64,000 nucleotides of DNA from Candidatus Latescibacterota bacterium. GTDB lineage: Bacteria; Latescibacterota; UBA2968. Under the pieces are notes generated by a model. The model was not told the origin of the DNA. It did not search any database and worked only from the letters and a program-made list of their open reading frames with translations. The translations under genes were made by a program, and so were the position numbers. This document shows, one piece after another, positions 15,528 through 23,992 of the stretch; the first letter of the stretch is position 1; every line of letters begins with the position of its first letter. The stretch spans positions 1-64,000 of the forward strand of contig JAJEHL010000027.1 of assembly GCA_022823725.1 (NCBI GenBank). The letters run 5' to 3'.

Positions 15528-18365
15528 TTATAGGAGGGTCTTGAGCATGTTGCTCAACAAACGGTCAGCCACAGGGTCTGTACCCAGGTTTTCGACAATG
15601 CGATGTGTGCAAAGAATGTATTTCCCATTGCCGTGGGAGATTTGTGTGAGGTCAGCGCCGTGGAAGGCTTCCGTGACGCCGATGTAGTTCTGTTTGTGTT
15701 TGAGACCCGCATACCAGTCGTAGGTGATGTTGCCGCCTATCCAATCGGTTTTTGGTTCTACAATGGACCATTGGGAGGAGATGTTTTGATATTCTTGCCC
15801 CATCAGGCAATTTGAGGGCAAGCCATCGTAGAAGGGGTGGTTTTTGACAACATGACTACAGGGCGTCCATAACCCCTTGCCGGAGTATAGTGATAGTGGA
15901 AATGGGAAAAAGGTGTCTTTGTCGATGTGGCGATGCATGCGGCTTTTTCCCGGCTCCATTTTGAGGAGGTGCATGGCTGGCAGGTTGAGGAAGAGAGCTG
16001 TGCCGCCGTTTTCAACCCATGTGGCGAGATCGGCGAAGCGGGGATCGGGTTTGCCGTTCCAGCCCTGGAGGTTGACGAGTACGATCTGGTCTGTGGGTGT
16101 TTGAGTGGAGAAGGCGGTTGTATTGGAAAGATATCTGCCAAGTGCGCCATTGAGGTCGATTGTCGATATGGATACATCTGGAATGGCGGATTTGCTTTTG
16201 TCGAGGACGTAGATGCAGGATTGATTTTTGATGGGGTCTGCTTCGCCAGATGTGAATGTTGATTCGATATGGCATGGACCTTCGACGCCACGGGTGTTGA
16301 TTTCGTAAGTCGCCAGGTCTGTGATGCCATGGGGTATTGTTATTTGTTCGTTCATGTCGAGCAGGTTCTGTCCGTCGTTTGTGGTGACGCGAAGGGAGAG
16401 TGTGCCCGATAGATCGTTTTTGTCGTTGACAGTGGTGAGCAGGATTTCAACGGATTTGCCTGCATAGACATTTTGTTTGCCGGGGCGAATGGCGACATAA
16501 CAATCGGCGAATACTTCTTTGATGGCGTAATAGGGCTTTTTGGGATTGCGGAAGTTGTCGATTAAGCCAGCCCCGATGACCCAGTCACCATCGTTGAGCG
16601 CGTGGATGCCGATACCCGCGATGTCGGGATTGATGCGGCAGGCTTCGGTCATGAGTTTGTTGCCGATGTAGTGGATTTCTTGAACGGCTTCTACGAAATC
16701 GCGAAAGGTGGAGAAGATCTGGTCTGTGCCGGTTTCGCGGAAGACCGAGAGATAGGAATTGAGCAGGCGTTCGTGCATGCGGTAATCCGGTGTGATTGGA
16801 TTGCCTTCTTTTTTGTACTGTTCAAAATTTGTTTCGAGATCGGGGATACTGCCATACCCGAGTTCTGAGATATTGGTGAGCAAGTCGGGTTTGATTTTGC
16901 TGTTGGTGAACTGGGCGATTTCTAATCCCAGTTCTTTGAGTTGCGCCTCGGTTTTGCCGAGTGCGAGCAAATTGTCGTAACTGCTTTGGGGAAAGGGTGT
17001 GCCGGGATAGTTGTGTACATCGTTGATGACAATGGGTTCGTAAGAGCCGGGGAGGTAAATGCTGCATCCATCGGCAAATCCGCCGGCTTCATCGATGATC
17101 ATGCGGGTGTGATCGCATTCACGCGCTTTTAGGGACACGCTATGTTTGAGGCGTTTGAGGCCGTCGCGCATGATTTCATTAAACATTTCCCAGATGACGA
17201 TGGAGGGGTGGTTGCGGTCGCGTTTGACCATTTCTGTGGCTTCGTTTTCGATGCGTTGTTGAGTATATGGAGTGATCTGGGGCCAGTTGTCCATGCATTC
17301 GACGGGGAGCGCGCCTACAAATAGGACGCCTATTTCATCAGCCAGGTCATAGACGATTGGCGGTTGGGGTTTGCGCCACGGGCGGATCATGTTGATGTTG
17401 CCGTCTTTGATAAGCTGAAATTCTTTTTTTAGAAGATGGAGGTCGCGTGGGTATGCGAGGGAATGTGGATAGAAGGCTTCATTGAAGGTGGTTTTGAGGA
17501 TGATCTTTTCGCCGTTTAAGTAGAAGTTCTTGCCTTTGGCTGTAAATTCTCGGAAGCCGAAACGAGTTTTTTCTATATCTGAGGTTTCGCCCTCAAGAGC
17601 GACTGTGGTGGTGACGACGTAGAGATTGGGTTCGTCGAGTTGCCAGAGTTTGTGGTTTGCGATGGTGAATATTTTTTCGCGGTGATTTGTGCCGGGATTC
17701 AGGTTGATCGTTTCTTGTCCAGAGGCGACCTGTGTGTGGCTTTTGTATTCGGTAATTGACCAGGTGATGGTGGCGGGTTGTATTTTCAAATCCCGATTTT
17801 GAAATATGTTGGCTATGCCTACTTCGCCCGTGTGGATGTCAGATGTAACGAATGTGTCCTCAACGTACACAGGACCCGTAGCGATGAGGGAAACCGATTG
17901 CCAGATGCCACCGGCGATTGCACCGCGCCAGTGCGGCATGTCATCGCGGCCTATGCCATCGATGACCACGTCGCGGAGAATGAGGGGCGTGATGACGCGA
18001 ACGGCGATGAAGTTTTCGCCCTCGGTTAAGAGGTCGTTGATCAGGAGTTCAAAGCCGATGTACCCGCCTTCGTGTGCGCCAGCGGCTTCGCCATTGACCC
18101 ATATTTCTGCGCGATAGTTGACTGCTTCAAAATGCAGGCGGATGGTTTTGTTTTGCCATCCATCTGGAAGTGTGAAGGTTTTGCCATACCAGGCGACACC
18201 TTCGTAATCTTGTTTGAATTCTTCGAGACAGGCGGGAACGGTTATTTGCTCTAAGTCTTCGCAGGCGTAGAAATTTTCGCGATGCTGTAAGTTGAGCGTG
18301 CGGCCCTTGTTGTCGTGATCGTAAATAACTTGCCAGGTTCCGTCGAGTGAGTGGGTTTGTTTCAT
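15528..18365 (-). CDS. Glycoside hydrolase family 2 protein
   Basis: A 945-residue protein with the GH2 order: an N-terminal jelly-roll sugar-binding domain (SLDGTWQVIYDHDN, then WYGKTFTLPDGW), Ig-like domain, TIM barrel (FGFREFTAKGKNFYLNGEKI) and a long C-terminal region. Candidate catalytic acid/base Glu397 lies in WEMFNEIM and the nucleophile Glu501 in ISELGYG. The C-terminal part near 730-900 resembles a glutamine-amidotransferase-like fold, as in beta-galactosidase trimerisation domains. No signal peptide is seen. It may act as a beta-galactosidase, beta-glucuronidase or beta-mannosidase; the exact sugar is not decidable. ATG 18365 is chosen over GTG 18398 on homology to the SLDGTW start, although the GGAAC site is slightly distant. 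It lies 36 bases after the dehydrogenase gene. Confidence 0.88.
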   Translation of the reverse strand: MKQTHSLDGTWQVIYDHDNKGRTLNLQHRENFYACEDLEQITVPACLEEFKQDYEGVAWYGKTFTLPDGWQNKTIRLHFEAVNYRAEIWVNGEAAGAHEGGYIGFELLINDLLTEGENFIAVRVITPLILRDVVIDGIGRDDMPHWRGAIAGGIWQSVSLIATGPVYVEDTFVTSDIHTGEVGIANIFQNRDLKIQPATITWSITEYKSHTQVASGQETINLNPGTNHREKIFTIANHKLWQLDEPNLYVVTTTVALEGETSDIEKTRFGFREFTAKGKNFYLNGEKIILKTTFNEAFYPHSLAYPRDLHLLKKEFQLIKDGNINMIRPWRKPQPPIVYDLADEIGVLFVGALPVECMDNWPQITPYTQQRIENEATEMVKRDRNHPSIVIWEMFNEIMRDGLKRLKHSVSLKARECDHTRMIIDEAGGFADGCSIYLPGSYEPIVINDVHNYPGTPFPQSSYDNLLALGKTEAQLKELGLEIAQFTNSKIKPDLLTNISELGYGSIPDLETNFEQYKKEGNPITPDYRMHERLLNSYLSVFRETGTDQIFSTFRDFVEAVQEIHYIGNKLMTEACRINPDIAGIGIHALNDGDWVIGAGLIDNFRNPKKPYYAIKEVFADCYVAIRPGKQNVYAGKSVEILLTTVNDKNDLSGTLSLRVTTNDGQNLLDMNEQITIPHGITDLATYEINTRGVEGPCHIESTFTSGEADPIKNQSCIYVLDKSKSAIPDVSISTIDLNGALGRYLSNTTAFSTQTPTDQIVLVNLQGWNGKPDPRFADLATWVENGGTALFLNLPAMHLLKMEPGKSRMHRHIDKDTFFPFPLSLYSGKGLWTPCSHVVKNHPFYDGLPSNCLMGQEYQNISSQWSIVEPKTDWIGGNITYDWYAGLKHKQNYIGVTEAFHGADLTQISHGNGKYILCTHRIVENLGTDPVADRLLSNMLKTLL

Positions 18366-18401
18366 GTGTTGAAAAGTTCCTTTTTTATAAGAGTTCACGG
18401 A

Positions 18402-19403
18402 CTAACGCGGTCGAAACCGGTTTATTGCATCATCTGCCCGCGCGTGATTTGCATCAATCGTGCGCCCGGCATTGTGCGGCGTGTGAACCACATTGTGGCG
18501 GCCAAGCAGTGGAGAATCCAGACGCACCGGTTCAATATCCCAGACGTCTGCGGCCAGGGCGAGTTCGTCATTGAGGACCCGTTGATACAATGTTTCGGTG
18601 TCGCAGATCGCTGCGCGTGTCACCAGAACGACGAGCGATTGATGAGGCAATGTGCGAATGGCCTCCGGGCCAACCAGCCCACGCGTATCGTCCTTCAGGG
18701 GTACCATCGGTGCAAAAATATCGGCATCTTTCACGAGTTCTGAGAGATCGAAGCATCGCCTGACACCGGCAAGCGTAAACGATGCCTCCGGAGCAAATGG
18801 ATCCCAGACAGCCACATCTGCTCCCATGTTCGAACACCACGAAGCGTACCGTCCTCCAATATTACCAATGCCAACGACGCGTACTCGTTTCCCGGCAATA
18901 GTGCCGCTCACAAAGCGTGGATCGTCGCCAAACTGGGTGCCCCTTTGGCCGGGCTTGCCAACGTCCGGTTTGTATTTCCATGTCTTGTGGCTCTCCATCA
19001 TCGCCACGTAGGTCTGCGGTATCCGTCGCAATGCACTTATTGTGAGCCCGAGCGCAAACTCAGCAACCGTTTGTCCCCATTGGATAGTGCCACGGGGGCG
19101 AATTATGTCCACCCCACGGGCATGTGCATCATCGAGGCCAGCGTTTGATTGGCCTGCTGCATCGTGGTAGAGTTCTTCAAGACCGGAAAATGGCTCGAGA
19201 TCCTCAGTGTCTGCCGGAAGGCCCAGGAGGACGAGCCGATGTACCGATGAAGGATTCTCCACCATCTGTGGCGCTCGAGCCCCTTTTTCCTCGGTGCGAT
19301 AGAGTTCGCACGCTCCCGATTCCTGCCAACGGCGGTTCCAGTGGTCGGCAGTAAAGGGCCAGGCAGCGTCAAAGCGTTCGTGAACACAGATTACTGATCT
19401 CAT
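18402..19403 (-). CDS. D-isomer-specific 2-hydroxyacid dehydrogenase family protein
   Basis: A 333-residue NAD-dependent dehydrogenase. The Rossmann motif is VVGIGNIGGRYASWC, with an acidic or polar residue after the second strand (AVWDPF). The catalytic Arg lies in VLVTRAAICDTETL, the Glu region in ADVWDIEP, and the His in VVHTPHNAG. It is expected to interconvert a 2-hydroxy acid and a 2-oxo acid in the cytoplasm. The usual sequence R-G-x-x-x-D reads R-A-A-I-C-D. The start at ATG 19403 has GGAGAAGATA upstream. It is the first gene of the six-gene minus operon, so the promoter should lie in the 185-base divergent gap before the sulfatase gene at 19589. Confidence 0.88.
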   Translation of the reverse strand: MRSVICVHERFDAAWPFTADHWNRRWQESGACELYRTEEKGARAPQMVENPSSVHRLVLLGLPADTEDLEPFSGLEELYHDAAGQSNAGLDDAHARGVDIIRPRGTIQWGQTVAEFALGLTISALRRIPQTYVAMMESHKTWKYKPDVGKPGQRGTQFGDDPRFVSGTIAGKRVRVVGIGNIGGRYASWCSNMGADVAVWDPFAPEASFTLAGVRRCFDLSELVKDADIFAPMVPLKDDTRGLVGPEAIRTLPHQSLVVLVTRAAICDTETLYQRVLNDELALAADVWDIEPVRLDSPLLGRHNVVHTPHNAGRTIDANHARADDAINRFRPR

Positions 19404-19588
19404 TATCTTCTCCTTTCGTTAGCAGATTGAGTAATAAAACGCAATTTAGCTTACAAACGTATTTAAATCAAGTTTTCAAGGATGTTACCGATTATTTGTT
19501 CTGAGCATTCTCCTTGACACTTCCACTTGAACATCGTAGATAAGACCGATAAATCGGAATGCAGGCAAATACGACAGGAGGAGGGATT

Positions 19589-20974
19589 ATGGCGCCCAAT
19601 ATTGTTTTGTTTCTTACGGATCAATTGAGACGCGATGCGTTGGGATGTTATGGCAATGAGATATGCCAGACGCCGAATCTGGATCAACTCGCGGAGGAAG
19701 GTGTGCGATTTGATCAGGCATATACCACAAGTCCCGTTTGTTCACCTGCGCGCGCTTCTTTGATGAGCGGCCTTTATCCGCACAATCACGGGGTGATGCT
19801 CAATACGCATATCGCGCCTGCGTGGAATAGGGGATTGTCAACAGATGTGCCGACGTTTAGCCGTTTGCTCAAAGAGGCGGGGTATGTGCTGGATTATGCG
19901 GGGAAGTGGCATGTCCATCAAGATATTGGACCAGAGGAATACGGCTTTGATCGGCATAAGATGGGGAGGGGGACACGCGGGAAAATAGTCCCTGGTACAG
20001 AATTGACGGTTGAGTTTCCCGGAAGTTCTTTTCCTGTGGCGGGTACAGGTGAGATGTCGCCAGAAGAATACAAAACGTGGCGGGTAACGGATTGTGGGAT
20101 CGAGATGTTGCGCGAGCGGGCAGGAGGAGAGGAGCCATTTTTTTTGCGAATTGATGCGACAGCACCTCATTTTGCCAATATTGTTCCGGAGCCTTATGCG
20201 TCGATGTACGATCCTGAATCCATTCCACCCTGGCCAAATTTTGACGAATCCTTTGAGGGCAAACCCGCGGCTCATTTGCGAAAACATCGAGAATGGAATC
20301 TTCAAGATAAAAATTGGGCGTGGTGGCGACAGGTGGTTGCCAAATATTACGGCGATGTGTCTCTGATTGATACATGCGTGGGGCGCGTGTTGGATGCGAT
20401 ACGGAAATGTGGGATTGAGGACAATACGATATTCCTTTTCAGTACAGATCACGGCGATTCCATGGGTAGTCACAAACATTTTGAAAAATCCGGTACAATG
20501 TACGATGAGGTGTTTCGGGTCCCATTGCTGATGAAAGTGCCAGGGGGTGTAAGTCGCAATGTGTCGCAATTTGTTCGACTGATGGATTTGATGCCGACCT
20601 TTGTCGAATGGGGTGGTGGGAAATTGCCCGAGGGACTGGATGCGAGGAGTTTGGTGCCGCTTGTGAATGGCGATGATCCCGACGATTGGGTAGATAGTGT
20701 GTATTGCGAAAGCCACGGTGAGGTCTGGGGTTATAGCTCGCAGCGAATGGTGCGGACGGAGAAATGGAAATACGTTTATACACCTCACGATCTGGATGAG
20801 TTATACGATCTCGAAGCCGATCCTGCGGAGATGAATAATCGGATTGATGATCCGATGTATGCCGATGTGTTAGAGAATATGAAAGGGCGCCTATTGGGAT
20901 GGAATGATGCGACCAATGATATGTTTCAGTGGCATTGGGTGAGATGGAATTTTCCCGAGCCGATTGCGCCATAA
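19589..20974 (+). CDS. Sulfatase
   Basis: A 461-residue type I sulfatase. LFLTDQLRRDALGCYG gives the first metal ligands, Cys51 in SPVCSPARASLMSG the formylglycine site (C-S-P-A-R), GKWHVHQDIGPEEYGFDRH the catalytic Lys region, and LFSTDHGDSMGSHKHFEKSG the second metal set. It ends with the expected YVYTPHDLDELYDLEADP segment. No signal peptide. The ATG at 19589 is preceded by AGGAGGAGGG; a frame starting 30 bases earlier is less likely. It is transcribed divergently from the hydroxyacid dehydrogenase operon. A TTGACA box at 19514 may be the -35 element, but the -10 is poor. Confidence 0.93.
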   Translation: MAPNIVLFLTDQLRRDALGCYGNEICQTPNLDQLAEEGVRFDQAYTTSPVCSPARASLMSGLYPHNHGVMLNTHIAPAWNRGLSTDVPTFSRLLKEAGYVLDYAGKWHVHQDIGPEEYGFDRHKMGRGTRGKIVPGTELTVEFPGSSFPVAGTGEMSPEEYKTWRVTDCGIEMLRERAGGEEPFFLRIDATAPHFANIVPEPYASMYDPESIPPWPNFDESFEGKPAAHLRKHREWNLQDKNWAWWRQVVAKYYGDVSLIDTCVGRVLDAIRKCGIEDNTIFLFSTDHGDSMGSHKHFEKSGTMYDEVFRVPLLMKVPGGVSRNVSQFVRLMDLMPTFVEWGGGKLPEGLDARSLVPLVNGDDPDDWVDSVYCESHGEVWGYSSQRMVRTEKWKYVYTPHDLDELYDLEADPAEMNNRIDDPMYADVLENMKGRLLGWNDATNDMFQWHWVRWNFPEPIAP

Positions 20975-20997
20975 ATAACGGAAAACAAAGGTAAGGC

Positions 20998-21020
20998 ATG
21001 GAATATCGCGAGTTGGGAAA
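20998..21020 (+). repeat. Direct repeat, copy 1: duplicated start of aldo/keto reductase gene
   Basis: These 23 bases, beginning ATGGAATATCGCG, are identical to the first 23 bases of the aldo/keto reductase gene at 21806-21828. About 11 bases upstream of each copy are also alike (AAGGTAA followed by a purine and GC). The two copies bracket the toxin-antitoxin genes. Confidence 0.9.
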
Positions 21021-21084
21021 TCAGAGAGGACCTGGCAAAATGCGCTTGACAAAATATGACTTGAAAGGCATATTTTGGTCATGA
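20998..21084 (+). CDS. 28-codon leader ORF derived from aldo/keto reductase start
   Basis: The duplicated reductase start opens a reading frame of 28 residues (MEYRELGNQRGPGKMR and so on) whose TGA (21082-21084) overlaps the toxin ATG (21081-21083) as ATGA. The first seven residues match the reductase; the rest is novel. The toxin itself has no clear ribosome site, so translation through this leader could feed it. The leader may also be a simple scar without function. Confidence 0.4.
   Translation: MEYRELGNQRGPGKMRLTKYDLKGIFWS
21046..21077 (+). promoter_or_regulatory. Promoter with inverted-repeat operator for the toxin-antitoxin module
   Basis: TTGACA (21046-21051) is followed after 17 bases by CATATT (21069-21074), a plausible sigma-70 promoter. 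A perfect 9-bp inverted repeat, CAAAATATG (21050-21058) and CATATTTTG (21069-21077), overlaps both boxes. That is the layout expected for autorepression by the antitoxin. The predicted transcript start is at or next to the toxin ATG, so the mRNA could be leaderless. Confidence 0.7.
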
Positions 21085-21449
21085 TTTGGAAAGTCGAATT
21101 CGATCCGGCCTTCGACTCGGAATTCGAGGCTCTGCCCATCGCAGTACAGGATGAGTTGCTTGCGCAGGCCACACTTCTTGAGGCGTTTGGACCGGCACTT
21201 GGTCGTCCGCGGGTAGATACTCTAAATGGATCGCGCTACGCCAATATGAAGGAACTACGCTTTCAGGCTGCGGATGGCGTATGGCGAGTCGCCTTTGCCT
21301 TTGACCCCAGGCGGAAAGCTATCTTGCTTGTGGCTGGCGACAAATCGGGTGTCAGCGAAAGACGCTTTTACAGAGGGCTGGTCAAAAAGGCGGACGACAG
21401 GTTCGACTTACACCTCGAACAACTGAAAGATAAGAGGAAGACAAGATGA
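21081..21449 (+). CDS. higB: HigB/RelE-type toxin
   Basis: A 122-residue protein of the phage-derived Gp49-like HigB group within the RelE/ParE superfamily. The sequence runs from WKVEFDPAFDSEFEALP through GPALGRPRVDTLNGSRYANMKELRF to GVWRVAFAFDPRRKAILLVAGDK and the basic C-terminus. Conserved basic residues on the central strands (KELRF, WRVAF) are those expected to bind or cut mRNA at the ribosome. The gene precedes its antitoxin, the order seen in higBA loci, and overlaps it by four bases (ATGA). ATG 21081 is the natural start; TTG 21075 is in frame but lies inside the promoter. The module is embedded between copies of the reductase gene start. Confidence 0.85.
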   Translation: MIWKVEFDPAFDSEFEALPIAVQDELLAQATLLEAFGPALGRPRVDTLNGSRYANMKELRFQAADGVWRVAFAFDPRRKAILLVAGDKSGVSERRFYRGLVKKADDRFDLHLEQLKDKRKTR

Positions 21450-21784
21450 CGACTCTAACAGAGAGACTGGATCGGCTCCCCCCAGCGCGTCGGAAGAAAG
21501 TGGAAGAGCGAGCCAAAGCGTTGATCGCCGAAGAGATGTCTCTGCGAGACTTGCGCAAGGCGCGAAAGCAGACGCAGGTGCGTGTAGCAAAGGAACTCGG
21601 GATTAACCAGGAAAACGTATCCCGTATTGAAAAGCGTAGCGATCTGCTGATATCCACGCTCAGTGGCTACGTCGAAGCGATGGGTGGAACATTGCGCCTG
21701 GTAGCGGAATTCCCCGATCGTCCGCCCGTCGCGCTGACGGGCATTGCGGCTCTGGATAAGGAAGACACTCCGGCAAAGTCATAG
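21446..21784 (+). CDS. higA: HigA-type antitoxin, XRE-family regulator
   Basis: A 112-residue protein. The N-terminal helix (ERLDRLPPARRKKVEERAK) precedes a helix-turn-helix of the Cro/CI/XRE type: LRKARKQTQVRVAKELGI, then NQENVSRIEKRSDLLISTL. The C-terminal part (AMGGTLRLVAEFPD) is typical of antitoxins paired with Gp49-like toxins. It should neutralise the toxin and bind the operator found at 21050-21077. It is translationally coupled to the toxin by an ATGA overlap and stops 21 bases before the reductase start. Confidence 0.87.
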   Translation: MTTLTERLDRLPPARRKKVEERAKALIAEEMSLRDLRKARKQTQVRVAKELGINQENVSRIEKRSDLLISTLSGYVEAMGGTLRLVAEFPDRPPVALTGIAALDKEDTPAKS

Positions 21785-21805
21785 TGGTGCACATAAGGTA
21801 AAGCT

Positions 21806-22735
21806 ATGGAATATCGCGAGTTGGGAAAAACGGGTTTGAAAGTCTCTGTGCTGAGTTACGGGGCATCTGGTTTGGGCAGTATTTATGGCACGCCCGATGA
21901 AGCTCGGGGAATCAAAGCTGTGCATACAGCTATTGACTGTGGGATCAATTTGATTGATACCTCGCCGCTTTACGGCGGGACAAAATCGGAGCGCGCGCTG
22001 GGCAAGGCTTTGAAGGAGATTCCGCGAGACAAATATTATCTGGCAACCAAAGTTGGGCGTTATGCCGGTGGGGTGTCCGATTTTTCAGCCGGGCGAATTG
22101 TGAAAAGTATGGATGAGAGTCTTATGCGACTGGGGTTGGATTATGTGGATATTTTCCAGTGTCACGATATCGATTTTGTCTCGCTGGACCAGATCGTAGA
22201 AGAAGCACTTCCCACTTTACGGTGGTTGCAGGAGCAGGGTAAGACCAGGTTTGTGGGCATCACCGGATTTCCGCTAAAAGTCTATCGATATGTGCTCGAT
22301 CGGACGGATGTGGATACGGTGCTGTCGTTTTGCCACTATATGCTACATGATACATCATTTGAAATGCTGGTGCCTTATTTACAGAAAAAGGGTGTGGGTA
22401 TGATCAATGCTTCACCTTTGGGGATGGGACTGTTCACTGAACGCGGACCTGCGCCAGGTCATCCCGCTACCGAAAAGATCAAGCGGGTTTGTGCAAAGGT
22501 TGTGGCGTCTTGTAAACAGAAAGGCGAAAATATTTCTAAGCTGGCTATGCAATTTGGATTGGCCAATCCAGATTTTGCAACGACGCTGGTCGGTACAACA
22601 CGGCCTGAACATTTGAAAGAGAATATCGAGTGGTTAGAATCGCCGATTAATGAAGTATTGCTTGCTGAGGTACTTGAAATCCTGAAGCCGATACAGAACA
22701 CGACCTGGACTCGTGGACTGCCTGAGAACAATTGA
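21806..22735 (+). CDS. Aldo/keto reductase (L-galactose/L-fucose dehydrogenase-like)
   Basis: A 309-residue TIM-barrel oxidoreductase. The catalytic tetrad can be placed: Asp in LIDTSPLYGG, Tyr in the same motif, Lys in YLATKVGRYAG and His in FQCHDIDF. The sequence is close to the L-galactose or L-fucose dehydrogenase branch (SPLGMGLFTERGPAPGHP, TTLVGTTRPEHL). It would oxidise a sugar with NAD(P). The adjoining enolase-superfamily enzyme, convergent with it, could act on the resulting sugar acid. The start and upstream 11 bases are duplicated at 20998, so the native promoter may have been displaced by the toxin-antitoxin genes. No strong ribosome site is seen; AAGGTAAAGCT is the nearest. Confidence 0.92.
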   Translation: MEYRELGKTGLKVSVLSYGASGLGSIYGTPDEARGIKAVHTAIDCGINLIDTSPLYGGTKSERALGKALKEIPRDKYYLATKVGRYAGGVSDFSAGRIVKSMDESLMRLGLDYVDIFQCHDIDFVSLDQIVEEALPTLRWLQEQGKTRFVGITGFPLKVYRYVLDRTDVDTVLSFCHYMLHDTSFEMLVPYLQKKGVGMINASPLGMGLFTERGPAPGHPATEKIKRVCAKVVASCKQKGENISKLAMQFGLANPDFATTLVGTTRPEHLKENIEWLESPINEVLLAEVLEILKPIQNTTWTRGLPENN

Positions 22736-22748
22736 AATACAAGCTGAT

Positions 22749-23846
22749 CTATACTGCGTATTGCTTCACTGCCTCGGGATCCAGTTCCAGGCCCAGACCT
22801 GGCTTGTCGGGATTGGGTGACCAGACGCCATTGACCGGCTCGGAAAATTCTGTGTAGGTTATCCGGTCGGCTTCTTCTACCATGCCGAGGTATTCCACTA
22901 TTCGCAGATTTGGAGTCGCACAAGATAGGTGCAGGTGGATGAGCTGGTAGGCGTGTGGCGCAACGGGCAGGTTGAAGGCGTGCGCTAAATGCGCTACTTT
23001 CATCCATTCGGTGATGCCGCCGACCCGGCCTACATCGGGTTGGACGATATCCGCTCCGCCCCGGGCGATAAGGTCTTTAAAGCCGTATTTGGTGTACTCG
23101 TGTTCGCCAGTTGCGATGGGGATCGCGGTGGCGCGAGCAATGGCGGCCAGGCCTTCGATGTCATCGGCCAGTACGGGTTCTTCAAACCAGCCGATATTGT
23201 ATTCCTCAAACGCCTGGGCCATGCGAATGGCTTGCTTGGCGTAGTACCCATTATTTGCGTCAATGAGAATCTCCACGTCATCGCCCAGTGCTTTCCGCAC
23301 CGCAGATAGTCGCGCAATATCTTCACTCTCACTTTGGCCAAAATCTTTGCCGACCTTCATTTTGACGGACTTCATGCCGCGTTCTACATAGCTGGCCTGT
23401 TCGGCAATTAATTCATCTATGCTGAAGTGGGTCCAACCGCCACTACCGTAAACCGGGACAGTGTCGGTATAAGGACCGAGCAGTTTGTAGAGGGGGGTTT
23501 GATAATATTTGGCTTTCAGGTCCCACAGGGCAATATCAACTGCTGAAAGGGCACAAAAAGCCAGACCCTTGCGGCCCACACCGCGTATGCGCCAGAACAT
23601 GTCGTCCCATAATTGTTCGATGTTAAGTGGGTCCTGACCTATTAGAATGGGTTTGAGCGACCCTTCGATGATCTCACGGGCAGCCCGGGCGCCTCCTCCG
23701 GTGCCCAGTCCTTCCAATCCCTCATCGGTGACGATGTGGACAAAGCACTGCGTTCTGCCCTGTTCAAGGTGACGGATGGTGGCGTCCTGGATGCCTGATA
23801 GATGAGGCATCGACAGGACGGTTGTTTTTACATCTGTGATTTGCAC
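22749..23846 (-). CDS. Enolase-superfamily sugar-acid dehydratase/racemase
   Basis: A 365-residue mandelate racemase-type protein with a complete active site. The residues are KMKVG (K-x-K base), Asp in ILIDANNGYY, Glu in WFEEPVLADD, Glu in ATGEHEYTK, Asp in IVQPDVGRVGG and His in VAPHAYQLI. The capping domain ends near 120, and LCATPN with RIVEYLGM closes the barrel. It is expected to abstract the alpha proton of a sugar acid, giving dehydration or epimerisation. The start has AGGAGAACATCACC upstream. It is convergent with the aldo/keto reductase, with 13 bases between the stops. It is distinct from the two other family members here, which have altered base residues. Confidence 0.92.
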   Translation of the reverse strand: MQITDVKTTVLSMPHLSGIQDATIRHLEQGRTQCFVHIVTDEGLEGLGTGGGARAAREIIEGSLKPILIGQDPLNIEQLWDDMFWRIRGVGRKGLAFCALSAVDIALWDLKAKYYQTPLYKLLGPYTDTVPVYGSGGWTHFSIDELIAEQASYVERGMKSVKMKVGKDFGQSESEDIARLSAVRKALGDDVEILIDANNGYYAKQAIRMAQAFEEYNIGWFEEPVLADDIEGLAAIARATAIPIATGEHEYTKYGFKDLIARGGADIVQPDVGRVGGITEWMKVAHLAHAFNLPVAPHAYQLIHLHLSCATPNLRIVEYLGMVEEADRITYTEFSEPVNGVWSPNPDKPGLGLELDPEAVKQYAV

Positions 23847-23893
23847 GGTGATGTTCTCCTTGGGGTGTTATACATGTTTTTTTCATGCTCTAA

Positions 23894-23927
23894 AAAGGCT
23901 ACATAGCGATATAAATTACGACTACAT
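23894..23927 (+). repeat. Relic copy of the start region of a GMC oxidoreductase gene
   Basis: Thirty-two of 34 bases match 36086-36119, which hold the ribosome site and first codons of the GMC oxidoreductase gene at 36103. One of the two differences turns the start ATG into ATA. Matching stops on both sides. It lies in the 146-base divergent gap before the GH3 gene and looks like a leftover of a deleted paralogue. Confidence 0.75.
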
Positions 23928-23992
23928 TAATTAAAAGTCTATCGTGATATGTCGGGCATATACACGCCCCTTAATACATTGGAGGGTATGAA

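Noticed and set aside
19838-20788. 316-codon minus-strand open frame opposite a sulfatase
   Set aside because: It is a shadow of the sulfatase, with improbable composition and no ribosome site.
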